9,678 nt of DNA from CAZRUA01 sp964603125 (GTDB lineage: Bacteria; Bacteroidota; Bacteroidia; B-17B0; Aurantibacillaceae): positions 1 through 9,678 of the forward strand of contig CAZRUA010000123.1 of the NCBI GenBank assembly GCA_964603125.1, read 5' to 3'. Below, piece after piece: positions 1-7,325 of the stretch. How positions within the stretch are numbered: the first letter of the stretch is position 1; each line of letters begins with the position of its first letter. The position numbers and the translations under genes were made by a program. Below the pieces are notes generated by a model. The model searched no databases, was not told the DNA's origin, and saw nothing but the letters and a program-made list of their open reading frames with translations.

Positions 1-1305
1 GTCATACAAAATCAAAGCGAAAAAGCAATAGAAAACGCTTCCATTAAGCTTTACATCAATGAGAAAGCAATATCACCCGCTTCGTATACTGTTGATGCCA
101 ACGCAAAAAAAGAGATTGTTATATCTTTCCTTATTAAAGAAAAAGGAATTCAAAATGCTTATGTGCAATTGGATGATTACCCAGTAACATTTGATGATAA
201 ATTTTACTTCTCTTTTTACGTAGAAAAAAATATTCCTGTTTTAGTAATTAACGGAAAAAATAATGTTGAAACTACAGCATTTGATGCCTTACTCAAAAAC
301 GACTCGATGTTCTTGTTTTCAAGCAACAATGAAGCAGCTATTGACTTTGGTTTGTTTACAAAAAACAACTTAATTGTATTAAATCAATTATCAGCAATAA
401 GTTCGGGATTAAACCAACAATTAAAAAAATACATTGAGCAAGGTGGAGATGTTGCTTTATTTCCAGCCAAGGATGCTGATTTAGCAAGTTATAATGCTTT
501 TTTAAGTTCACTTAACTGCAGTAACTTTACTAATCTTGATACCAGCAATACAAAAGTTGATTACATCAATGCGAACAATAGTTTTTTTGAAGGTGTATTT
601 GAGAAGAAAACCGAGAACATGGATGTTCCGAAAATTTACAACTACTTTACTCAGAGTAAAAAAACTCAAAGCAATGAAGATGTAATTATGCGTTTATTAA
701 ATGGTTCATCATTTTTAAGTTTATACACCTACAAAAAAGGTAAAATATACATATGCAACACCCCTTTAAACACCGAAAACACAAACTTTTCAAAACATGC
801 TCTTTTTGTACCTACTTTGATTAAGATGGCAATTAACAGTAAAAATTCCTCAGTTCTATATTTAACTTGTGGTAAAAATCAAAGCTACGAGTTAGATAAA
901 GCTCCCATCAATAAAGAAAAGCCTTATCATATCACCAACGAAAAATTAAAATTAAATTTAATCCCCGAAGCAAGAGTGAATGAAAATGGTGTTGCATTAT
1001 TTATGCAAAACGCAATAACTGAAGCAGGGAATTATATGATAGATGAGGATAATCAACACTTATACGGCATTTCTTTTAATTTTAACCGAACAGAGAGTAA
1101 ACTTGATTGTTATACCAACGAAGAGTTAAATACTAAAATTACTGAACTAGGAAGCAATAAAATAAATATTATTAAAGGTAACGAAGCAAGTTTAACAAGC
1201 TTAGTAAGCGATATTAACGAAGCAACAAAACTTTGGAAATGGTTTGTAATTTTGACATTACTATTTTTAGCCGTTGAAATTGCTCTTATAAAATTTTTAA
1301 AATAA
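1..1305 (+). CDS. BatA-like membrane-anchored protein, C-terminal part (5' end outside window)
   Basis: The reading frame is open from the first base, so the gene begins left of the window; the GTG at 163 is an internal valine and not a start. The visible 434 residues contain a region (about 77-155) resembling the class I glutamine-amidotransferase-like fold that many BatA-domain proteins carry: a hydrophobic strand (IPVLVING), then LIVLNQL and IEQGGDVALFP. A long beta-rich stretch follows. The protein ends in one hydrophobic helix (about 411-434, LWKWFVILTLLFLAVEIALI) with only a lysine-containing tail after it, as expected for the last membrane anchor of this family. Full-length relatives in Bacteroidota usually start with a BatA domain bearing two membrane helices; that part is not visible here. 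The pyrC-like gene starts 26 nt downstream, an arrangement I recall from other Bacteroidota and which supports the assignment. The molecular role is unknown. Family assignment is inferred from architecture and context. Confidence 0.7.
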   Translation, partial: VIQNQSEKAIENASIKLYINEKAISPASYTVDANAKKEIVISFLIKEKGIQNAYVQLDDYPVTFDDKFYFSFYVEKNIPVLVINGKNNVETTAFDALLKNDSMFLFSSNNEAAIDFGLFTKNNLIVLNQLSAISSGLNQQLKKYIEQGGDVALFPAKDADLASYNAFLSSLNCSNFTNLDTSNTKVDYINANNSFFEGVFEKKTENMDVPKIYNYFTQSKKTQSNEDVIMRLLNGSSFLSLYTYKKGKIYICNTPLNTENTNFSKHALFVPTLIKMAINSKNSSVLYLTCGKNQSYELDKAPINKEKPYHITNEKLKLNLIPEARVNENGVALFMQNAITEAGNYMIDEDNQHLYGISFNFNRTESKLDCYTNEELNTKITELGSNKINIIKGNEASLTSLVSDINEATKLWKWFVILTLLFLAVEIALIKFLK

Positions 1306-1331
1306 AATTGAATTAAAATATACTTAGTCAA

Positions 1332-2597
1332 ATGAATGTATTTATCAAATCAGCCACAGTAATTGATAGTAAGTCGCCTTTTAACGGTAAAAAAGTTGAC
1401 CTTGTAATAGAAAAGGGAGTTATTACAGAAATTAAAGCTGGGTTAAAAAACGATAAAAATTACAAAGTAATTTCAAGCGAAAACCTTTACGTTTCGGGAG
1501 GCTGGTGCGATATGCAAGCAAACTTTTGTGACCCAGGTTTAGAACACAAAGAAACCCTTGAAACAGGAATTGCAGCAGCAAAAGCTGGAGGATTTACCCA
1601 TGTATGTGTAATGCCTGCAACAGAACCAAGCTTAAGCACAAAGTCTCAAATTGATTACGTGGTAAATAAAACTAAAAACGCTCATGTTAGTATTTTACCC
1701 GTTGGAACATTAAGTGCAGGATTAAAAGGAGAAGATCTATCAGAAATGTACGACATGCAATTATCAGGAGCAATTGCATTTAGCGATTACAAAAAACCTA
1801 TTAAAGATGCCGGTTTATTGCTAAGAGCTTTGCAATACAGTAACGACATTAAAAGCTTTGTAATAGCGCATTGCAACGACAAATCCATTGCACCAGATGG
1901 CAAAATGAATGAAGGAGAAACAAGCACTAAATTAGGTTTAAAAGGCATTCCAACATTATCAGAAGAACTAATGTTGCAACGTAACATTGCCATTCTCGAA
2001 TACACAGGAGGTAAATTACATATACCAAGTGTTTCGAGTAAAGGAAGTTTAGACCTAATAAAACAAGCTAAAGCAAAAGGCTTAAATATAACTTGCGGAG
2101 TTTCTGCGCACAATTTATGCTTTGATGATTCAGCGTTAAATGATTTTGATACCAACTTTAAATTGGATCCTCCTTTACGAACAAAAGATGAAGTAGAAGC
2201 CTTGAAAAAAGCAATAGCAAATGATTTAATCGATGTTATCATAAGCGACCATGCACCTCAAGATATTGAAAGTAAAGAGTTAGAGTTTGATTTGGCAGAT
2301 AATGGTATTATAAATTTACAAACTGCAGTTCCATCAGTAATAGCAGCTTGTTCCAAAGTTGATTTGGAAAAAGTAATTGAGAAATTCTCGATAAAACCTT
2401 ACCAAATATTAGGTTTAGAAACACCGAGTATAACCTTAAACGCAAACGCCAACTTAACTTTATTTGACTCGAATAGCGAATGGACATTTGATTTAAAACA
2501 GAACGAATCAAAATCTCGCAACACACCATTTATTGGAACTAATTTTAAAACAAAGGTTGTAGCCAGTATAAATGGAAGCTCGGTTTTTGTTGCTTAG
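1332..2597 (+). CDS. pyrC: Dihydroorotase-like protein with degenerate active site
   Basis: The 421-residue length and layout match type I dihydroorotase (amidohydrolase superfamily), the enzyme that interconverts carbamoyl aspartate and dihydroorotate in pyrimidine synthesis. Recognisable landmarks are the DxxxxxxDPG block (60-69), AAKAGGFT (82-89), MPATEP (94-99), GAIAFSDYKKP (146-156), IAHCND (178-183), LHIPSVSS (229-236), PPLRT (280-284) and SDHAP (305-309). Several catalytic positions are changed: the HxHxR metal/substrate motif reads QANFC (62-66), the MPNT asparagine is alanine (A96), and the second His of the HxxHVS block is serine (S233). His180, Asp306 and His307 remain. It is therefore probably a pseudo-dihydroorotase, perhaps structural or regulatory like the inactive partners of aspartate transcarbamoylase; a divergent active enzyme is less likely. 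Databases would label it dihydroorotase. The ATG at 1332 gives the normal N-terminus (MNVFIKSATVID). It lies between the BatA-like gene and a Crp-type regulator, apparently in one operon. Confidence 0.85.
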   Translation: MNVFIKSATVIDSKSPFNGKKVDLVIEKGVITEIKAGLKNDKNYKVISSENLYVSGGWCDMQANFCDPGLEHKETLETGIAAAKAGGFTHVCVMPATEPSLSTKSQIDYVVNKTKNAHVSILPVGTLSAGLKGEDLSEMYDMQLSGAIAFSDYKKPIKDAGLLLRALQYSNDIKSFVIAHCNDKSIAPDGKMNEGETSTKLGLKGIPTLSEELMLQRNIAILEYTGGKLHIPSVSSKGSLDLIKQAKAKGLNITCGVSAHNLCFDDSALNDFDTNFKLDPPLRTKDEVEALKKAIANDLIDVIISDHAPQDIESKELEFDLADNGIINLQTAVPSVIAACSKVDLEKVIEKFSIKPYQILGLETPSITLNANANLTLFDSNSEWTFDLKQNESKSRNTPFIGTNFKTKVVASINGSSVFVA

Positions 2598-2601
2598 GTA
2601 A

Positions 2602-3183
2602 ATGAATAAAGAAAATTTAATACAAGTTATCCAGCAGATATTTCCGCTTCCTCCTCAAAAAGCAAGCGAAATAGCCGCTAGTTTTGAACCCATTTCATTT
2701 TCCAAAAACGATTTTTTATTAAAAACTGGCGAACCCAATAATCAATACTTTTTTTTGGAAGAAGGTATTATACGTTCATATACATATGATTTAGATGGGA
2801 ATGAAATTACCACTAACTTATTCGGTTCAAAACAATTTGTTTTCGAAGTATCTTCCTTTTTTTTAAGAATTCCTAGCCAAGAAAATTTCCAAGCAATTCG
2901 CGATTGTAAATGTTACTTTTTGGATTTTGATAAGTTGCAAAAACAGTTTCACTCCATACCCGAATTTAGAGAAATGGGAAGAACTATTTTGGTACGCAGT
3001 TTTGCTCAATTCAAACTACGCACCTTATCCATGATAACAGATACGGCTGAAAAACGTTATGAAAAATTACTAAAAACACAGCCAGAAATTATTCAAAATG
3101 TACCTTTAAAATTTATTGCTTCTTATCTTGGGATAACGGACACTTCTTTAAGTCGAATTAGAAAAGAATTCGTGAATAAATAA
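2602..3183 (+). CDS. Crp/Fnr-family transcriptional regulator
   Basis: This 193-residue protein has the two-part Crp/Fnr layout: an N-terminal cyclic-nucleotide-binding-like beta-roll (about 15-115; LLKTGEPNNQYFFLEEG at 39-55, then RSYTYDLDGNEIT), a long dimerisation helix (about 118-150) and a C-terminal helix-turn-helix (about 167-190, VPLKFIASYLGITDTSLSRI). The phosphate-binding cassette that contacts cAMP in classical CRP (FGE...R-A) is absent; the equivalent region reads FVFEVSSFFLRIPSQENFQAI-like, typical of Bacteroidota members whose ligand is unknown. There are no Fnr-type N-terminal cysteines, so an iron-sulfur oxygen sensor is unlikely. The ATG lies only 4 nt after the pyrC-like stop, so it is probably co-transcribed with it. 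The next gene encodes a polytopic membrane protein with an inverted repeat over its start, a plausible target. Function as a DNA-binding regulator is well supported; ligand and regulon are not known. Confidence 0.9.
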   Translation: MNKENLIQVIQQIFPLPPQKASEIAASFEPISFSKNDFLLKTGEPNNQYFFLEEGIIRSYTYDLDGNEITTNLFGSKQFVFEVSSFFLRIPSQENFQAIRDCKCYFLDFDKLQKQFHSIPEFREMGRTILVRSFAQFKLRTLSMITDTAEKRYEKLLKTQPEIIQNVPLKFIASYLGITDTSLSRIRKEFVNK

Positions 3184-3222
3184 TTACTTGCCATTTGCAA
3201 AGTAGAATTGCCTATTTTAGTT

Positions 3223-3248
3223 TAACCTTTGCTCACAAAAAAAGGTTA
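3223..3248. promoter_or_regulatory. Inverted repeat over the start of the membrane protein gene (possible operator)
   Basis: TAACCTTT (3223-3230) and AAAGGTTA (3241-3248) are perfect 8-base inverted repeats separated by 10 nt. The right arm ends on the A of the ATG and the left arm overlaps an imperfect -7 box (AACCTTTG at 3224-3231, one mismatch to TAnnTTTG). No -33 element is found at normal spacing; the nearest TTTG (3194-3197) is 26 nt away. Dyad symmetry of this size suits a dimeric Crp-type regulator such as the one encoded just upstream, but a weak RNA hairpin masking the start is also possible. Operator function is inferred. Confidence 0.35.
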
Positions 3249-3913
3249 TGGATAATTTATCAATTTCTATTTTATTTATTGCTACTACAATAGCCACATT
3301 AGTCTTCTTGTACAAATCTGCGCAAAACTCAAAACGTATTTTAATTTTCGCATTGATTTGGCTGGTTGTTCAAGCTTTCGTCTCATATTCCGGATTTTAC
3401 ACAATAACTAAGACTTCGCCACCAAGGTTTTTACTTTTAGTATTTCCGCCAATGTTCATAATACTATTACTTTTTACAACAAAAAAAGGTAAGAAATTTA
3501 TTGAGGGATTAAATCCCAAAACATTAAGTCTTCTTCATGTAGTTAGGATTCCAGTTGAAATAGTTTTGTATTTACTTGCTGTCAACAAATTAGTTCCTGA
3601 ATTAATGACATTTGATGGTAGGAATTTCGATATACTTTCTGGAATAACAGCGCCTATTGTGTATTACTTCGGCTATATAAAAAACGTGATAAATAAACGA
3701 ATTGTTATTGCTTGGAATCTAATTTGTCTTGCTTTACTCTTCAATATTGTAATTAACGCGGTTCTCTCTTTACCTACCAATTTTCAACAATTTGCCTTTG
3801 ACCAACCAAACATTGCCATTATGTATTTCCCATTTGTTTGGCTTCCTTGCTTTGTTGTACCTGTGGTTTTATTTGCACATTTAGTTAGTTTAAGAGCACT
3901 TTTTAAATCCTAA
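3248..3913 (+). CDS. Polytopic membrane protein of unknown function
   Basis: I do not recognise a named family. The 221 residues contain about seven hydrophobic segments: roughly 4-22, 31-50, 61-77, 94-113, 127-147, 152-174 and 189-213. Several polar or charged residues lie within or beside the helices and look functional: a PPR...PP pair in the third segment (58-68), H97, R100 and E104 in the fourth (HVVRIPVEIVLYLL), a TFDGRNFDILSG loop (121-132) entering the fifth, and LPC...H (199-211) in the last. There is no signal peptide distinct from the first helix and no known transporter signature. The ATG at 3248 is the first in frame and gives a normal N-terminal helix. The gene follows a Crp/Fnr-type regulator by 64 nt, and I recall similar small membrane proteins near such regulators in Bacteroidota, suggesting that the regulator controls it. 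The stop overlaps the stop of a minus-strand pseudogene by 4 nt. Confidence 0.75.
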   Translation: MDNLSISILFIATTIATLVFLYKSAQNSKRILIFALIWLVVQAFVSYSGFYTITKTSPPRFLLLVFPPMFIILLLFTTKKGKKFIEGLNPKTLSLLHVVRIPVEIVLYLLAVNKLVPELMTFDGRNFDILSGITAPIVYYFGYIKNVINKRIVIAWNLICLALLFNIVINAVLSLPTNFQQFAFDQPNIAIMYFPFVWLPCFVVPVVLFAHLVSLRALFKS

Positions 3914-4259
3914 TCATTAGCCCATTTATTCAATAAGACCTTTTCAGCCTTAGTCAAATTTGAATGATGAATTCTAAATTTTTTAATTTTATTTAAACCA
4001 ATTGGGATACCCGTAAGATTGTTTTGCCAAGAATTGATATAAAATATATTTAAGCAGGGCATTTTATTTACATTGATTTGCGCTAAATCCAATCTACCAA
4101 ATGTATAAGCGCCTATTTCAAAAGATTTTAAACAAAGTAAGCTTTCAAAATCACTTGTAGATTCATCAAAACCAGAAAAACTCAAATCCACTTTTCTTAG
4201 ATTTGGACTAGACTTAAACTTTTCAATGCCTTAAACTGAGTTTTATTTGAAATTACTGT
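3910..4259 (-). pseudogene. Leucine-rich-repeat protein remnant
   Basis: On the minus strand an open frame of about 107 codons (4230 down to 3910) encodes an LRR-like pattern: NLRKVDLSFSG, CLKSFEIGAYTF, CLNIFYINSW and KKFRIHHSNLT, each a short strand followed by a loop, ending KAEKVLLNKWAND and a TAG stop. No ATG lies upstream in this frame; the only start-like codon is a GTG inside the first repeat strand. Just upstream, a different frame (4259 to about 4208) encodes TQFKALKSLS, which looks like the preceding repeat and would join to SPNLRKVDL after a one-base shift near 4207-4215. It is closed by a stop at 4260-4262. The pattern fits the decayed 3' end of a longer LRR gene. A short functional protein is unlikely. 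The stop overlaps that of the convergent membrane protein gene. Confidence 0.5.
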
Positions 4260-4262
4260 CTA

Positions 4263-4324
4263 AGTACGATTTAGCTATTATCAAAATATAGTTTTCCACT
4301 TAATTGCATTAAATATCAAATAAA
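4263..4324. other. AT-rich intergenic DNA, no gene seen
   Basis: This stretch between the LRR remnant and the promoter of the secreted-protein operon has frequent stops in the frames I read, and no tRNA-like or strong hairpin structure that I can see. It may hold further eroded sequence of the LRR gene, but nothing is recognisable. Confidence 0.4.
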
Positions 4325-4355
4325 TTTTGCGGGGAAGCTAAATGTACTACATTTG
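4325..4355 (+). promoter_or_regulatory. Bacteroidota-type promoter of the secreted-protein operon
   Basis: TTTTG (4325-4329) and TACATTTG (4348-4355) match the Bacteroidota -33 TTTG and -7 TAnnTTTG elements, separated by 18 nt, close to the usual 19-21. Transcription would be expected to begin near 4360-4363, leaving a leader of only a few bases before the ATG at 4363. This also rules out the ATG at 4342, which lies upstream of the -7 box. It is the only good promoter match seen in the window and would serve all three downstream genes. Confidence 0.75.
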
Positions 4356-4362
4356 CAGCCTT

Positions 4363-7323
4363 ATGCCCAAAGCTTTAATAAAAAGTACTTTATTTGTGTT
4401 TTTAGTTGTCATTTCAATTGCAACAAAAGCTCAAAATACCGCGCCAGATACAAGTAGTCAATCAGATCCTTTAATAAATCACTGTATCAGCGTGGTCAAT
4501 GATGTCGAAACTAAAGGTAATATTATAGGCCAACTTAATTTAGATTCATTAGGCCAATTACCAATAGGTTTAGCAAAGGATGTTGGATCGAGTCAAGTTA
4601 TTATTGCTATAGATAGTGCTTCATTTTTCCCCAATAAAGCTTCATTTAATGCATATGCTGCAATTGACTTCCCCGGTAGTGCTGATAAAATCGCTTTCCG
4701 TGCACAAAACATTGAATTTAACCCGAAAGGAATAGTTGGTGGTGACCTTGCAAGACTAGTTTTAGTTAGCAATCACAGAATAAGAATAAATCCTAATGTT
4801 AGCTTAGTTTTGAAGGCTTATGATAATAATTATGTAAAATGGAATTGTAATGGGTTTGAGAAGATTCATTTAAAAGGGTATTTCGAATTTTCGAGAGATA
4901 TAATTATGCCAGACACTAGTAGTTCAAATGGAGTTGGTAATGGCAATGTAGTAACCGCTTCATTCGAAATAGAAACTACAGATATACATAATTTTATTGC
5001 TCAAGTTTCAATTTCCCCTTTCGTTCTAAAAAGCGTAAAAGATTTATCATTTTCAATTTTAGAAGCTACTGTTGACATGAGTGAACTAGCTAATGCACCT
5101 AGCATGAATTTTCCTAATGGTTACAATTTTAACGGCACAACACCAATCATGTGGCAAGGCTTTTTCCTAAAACAACTTAAAGTAAAACTTCCTAAGGCAT
5201 TATCTCAAAAAAATCAAGGACGCAAAGAAATTACTGTAAGTGACTTTATTATAGATAATACAGGTGTTTCAGGTAATTTCCAAGTAACCAATTTACTTAC
5301 TTTTGGTCAAGGAGATATGAGTGGGTGGGGATTTTCAATAACGCAACTGGGAGTTACGGTTTTACAAAACCATCTTAATGGAGGAAATATATCTGGCGAA
5401 CTGGAAATCCCAATTTCTGATGAAACTCAGTTTGGCTATAGTGCTATTATTAATGAAAATCCCAATACAAAAGAAACTGATTTTAAATTTACTATAAATC
5501 CAAAAAACGGAGTTAAAGCTAATTTATTTTCGGCAACTTTAGACTTATATAATACTTCTACGATAACTGTTACCAAAATTGGACAACAATTTAAACCAGA
5601 AGCAAATTTAAATGGTATTATAACTTTTAATAGCGCTAATTTTAAGGGTGCTAATCTGCAATTTCAAGATATTCATTTAATTTGTGAAAAGCCTATTTTT
5701 GTTGGAGGAACTTTTTCATATACAAGTGCAAATCAAGTTGGGAATGGTGGTTCGGGGACAAGTGCAAATTCAAGCAATACAGCAGCAGGATTCAAAATTG
5801 GCATAAACACAATTGCATTTCAATTCTCACAAAATGAACCACCAAAAATTTATGTAAACATTGGACTTCAATTTAAGCAAGAAGAAGATGGAGGAGGATT
5901 AGGTGCAACATGTGGTTTATTTGTTAAAACAAAATACAAGGAAACTATCCAAACCAATGGTAGTGTTTTACAATTGGATAAATTAAAGTTTGATAAAATT
6001 CAAATAACGGATATATCTATTGACGTGGAAACCGATGCTTTTGGACTAAAAGGATATGTTATTTTCTTTGATAATGATCCAACCTTTGGAAAAGGTTTTA
6101 TGGGAGGTGTTAAATTGGATATTAAATCGGCTGGAATTCTAGTTGAAATAAACGCTGCATTCGGCTCAAAAACTACTTACAAATATTTTTATGTAGATGG
6201 TGCAGTAAAATTACCGAATGCGATTCCAATGTGCTATGCACTGGGCTTGTGGGGCTTTAAAGGCGGGCTTTATTACCACATGAGACCAACCATAACTGTA
6301 CCTTTAAAAGATGGTATGGTTAATTTAATGGCTAGTCCACAGGCTGCTTTAGCTGTACAACATTTACCATATGTGCCTGACAGTTCAGCTGCTATTGGAT
6401 TTAAAGCTGGTATTATGTTCGGCCTAATGGGTAAGGATGATATTTTTAACGGCGATATTGAATTGGAAATACAATTTAATATAAATGGCGGTTTAGACTT
6501 AATAAGGTTAAAAGGTGATGTTGCTTTAATGTGCAGCATTAACGATAAAATGTCTAAGCCTGCAGATCAAATTCCAATTCATGGAACAACCGATGTTTAT
6601 TATGATTTTGTAAATAAAGTCTTCCATATGACAAATACTGTAACCTTTAACATGAACGGGTTAAGTGGAGGTGGTCAAAATGTAATCCATTATGAGTCAG
6701 CTAAATGGTATGTATTTATTGGTAAACCATCCGCACGAGTAAATATTAATGTATATGATTTAGTTAATGTAACCTCATATTTCATGGTGGGTTCAGAAGT
6801 TGAACCAATGCCACCACCACCATCTTATGTAAATGTTGCTTACGGTGATGGAAGAGACATGTCTTCTGTATCATCTGGGAATGGATTTGTAGCAGGAGCA
6901 GCATTATCTGTTGATACTGAAAAGGAATTTGGTTTCGATTTCTTTCAGGTATATTACTGGCTGCATGGTGGAGCTGGCTTTGATATCATGTTAGGTAAAT
7001 TTAAATCACCATGGCATTGTGATGGAAGCAGCGGCCCTCCTGGTTACAGAGGTTGGTATGCACAAGGACAAGTTTGGGCTTATGTTAATGGAGGTGTAGG
7101 AGTAAAAGGAAGTCTAGACGTAACTGCTTTAGGCGTAACCGTATCTAAATCATTCGATTTCACTGTTGCTTCTGTAAACATTGCAGCTATATTATCTGGT
7201 AAAGCGCCAAATCCAATTTATGTAGAAGGTGCTGTGCATGCTGATTATAGTATTTTAGAAATCGTAAACGGAAGCTTTGATTTTAATTTCAGTGCGGGTA
7301 CTAATTGCTCATTAACTCAATAA
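4363..7323 (+). CDS. Large secreted beta-rich protein, first gene of the operon
   Basis: The chosen ATG gives 986 residues beginning with a clear signal peptide (MPKALIKSTLFVFLVVISIA then TKAQ; cleavage near residue 23). The ATG seven codons upstream lies before the promoter's -7 box and would put MYYICSL in front of the signal, so it is rejected. The mature protein has no internal membrane helix and alternates short beta strands with Gly/Asn turns; a low-complexity Gly/Ser/Asn linker lies at about 453-475. From memory, the block at about 562-640 (GYVIFFDNDPTFGKGFMGG, FYVDGAVKLP, GFKGGLYYHM), the IGKPSARVN...YFMVGSEVEPMPPPP block (786-820) and the C-terminal GWYAQGQVWAYVNGG...PNPIYVEGA module (897-957) recur in large exported Bacteroidota proteins without a known function. 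It has eight cysteines after the signal and no recognisable type IX secretion C-terminal domain. No enzyme motif is visible. The FN3 gene follows after 2 nt. Confidence 0.8.
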   Translation: MPKALIKSTLFVFLVVISIATKAQNTAPDTSSQSDPLINHCISVVNDVETKGNIIGQLNLDSLGQLPIGLAKDVGSSQVIIAIDSASFFPNKASFNAYAAIDFPGSADKIAFRAQNIEFNPKGIVGGDLARLVLVSNHRIRINPNVSLVLKAYDNNYVKWNCNGFEKIHLKGYFEFSRDIIMPDTSSSNGVGNGNVVTASFEIETTDIHNFIAQVSISPFVLKSVKDLSFSILEATVDMSELANAPSMNFPNGYNFNGTTPIMWQGFFLKQLKVKLPKALSQKNQGRKEITVSDFIIDNTGVSGNFQVTNLLTFGQGDMSGWGFSITQLGVTVLQNHLNGGNISGELEIPISDETQFGYSAIINENPNTKETDFKFTINPKNGVKANLFSATLDLYNTSTITVTKIGQQFKPEANLNGIITFNSANFKGANLQFQDIHLICEKPIFVGGTFSYTSANQVGNGGSGTSANSSNTAAGFKIGINTIAFQFSQNEPPKIYVNIGLQFKQEEDGGGLGATCGLFVKTKYKETIQTNGSVLQLDKLKFDKIQITDISIDVETDAFGLKGYVIFFDNDPTFGKGFMGGVKLDIKSAGILVEINAAFGSKTTYKYFYVDGAVKLPNAIPMCYALGLWGFKGGLYYHMRPTITVPLKDGMVNLMASPQAALAVQHLPYVPDSSAAIGFKAGIMFGLMGKDDIFNGDIELEIQFNINGGLDLIRLKGDVALMCSINDKMSKPADQIPIHGTTDVYYDFVNKVFHMTNTVTFNMNGLSGGGQNVIHYESAKWYVFIGKPSARVNINVYDLVNVTSYFMVGSEVEPMPPPPSYVNVAYGDGRDMSSVSSGNGFVAGAALSVDTEKEFGFDFFQVYYWLHGGAGFDIMLGKFKSPWHCDGSSGPPGYRGWYAQGQVWAYVNGGVGVKGSLDVTALGVTVSKSFDFTVASVNIAAILSGKAPNPIYVEGAVHADYSILEIVNGSFDFNFSAGTNCSLTQ

Positions 7324-7325
7324 AA

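Noticed and set aside
163..165. GTG as the start of the first gene
   Set aside because: The frame is open to base 1 with matching composition, so this is an internal valine of a gene that begins outside the window.
1110..1331. Minus-strand open frame opposite the end of the BatA-like gene
   Set aside because: It lies antisense to a well-supported coding region and its composition is what the complement of an AT-rich gene would give; no family pattern.
1787..2529. Two minus-strand open frames opposite the pyrC-like gene
   Set aside because: They are fully inside a recognisable dihydroorotase-family gene and have no independent protein features.
3194..3231. TTTG (3194-3197) with AACCTTTG (3224-3231) as a complete Bacteroidota promoter
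   Set aside because: The spacing of 26 nt is too long and the -7 box has a mismatch; only the dyad itself was kept as a possible regulatory site.
4342..4362. ATG at 4342 as the start of the large secreted protein
   Set aside because: The -7 box TACATTTG lies downstream of this ATG, and the signal peptide begins properly only at the ATG at 4363.
5722..5769. 12-base direct repeat ACAAGTGCAAAT at 5722-5733 and 5758-5769
   Set aside because: It lies within a Ser/Asn/Gly linker where codon repetition is expected; there is no sign of a mobile element or recombination site.
6273..6539. Minus-strand open frame inside the 986-residue protein gene
   Set aside because: Antisense shadow of a coding region, with no recognisable domain or start signal.
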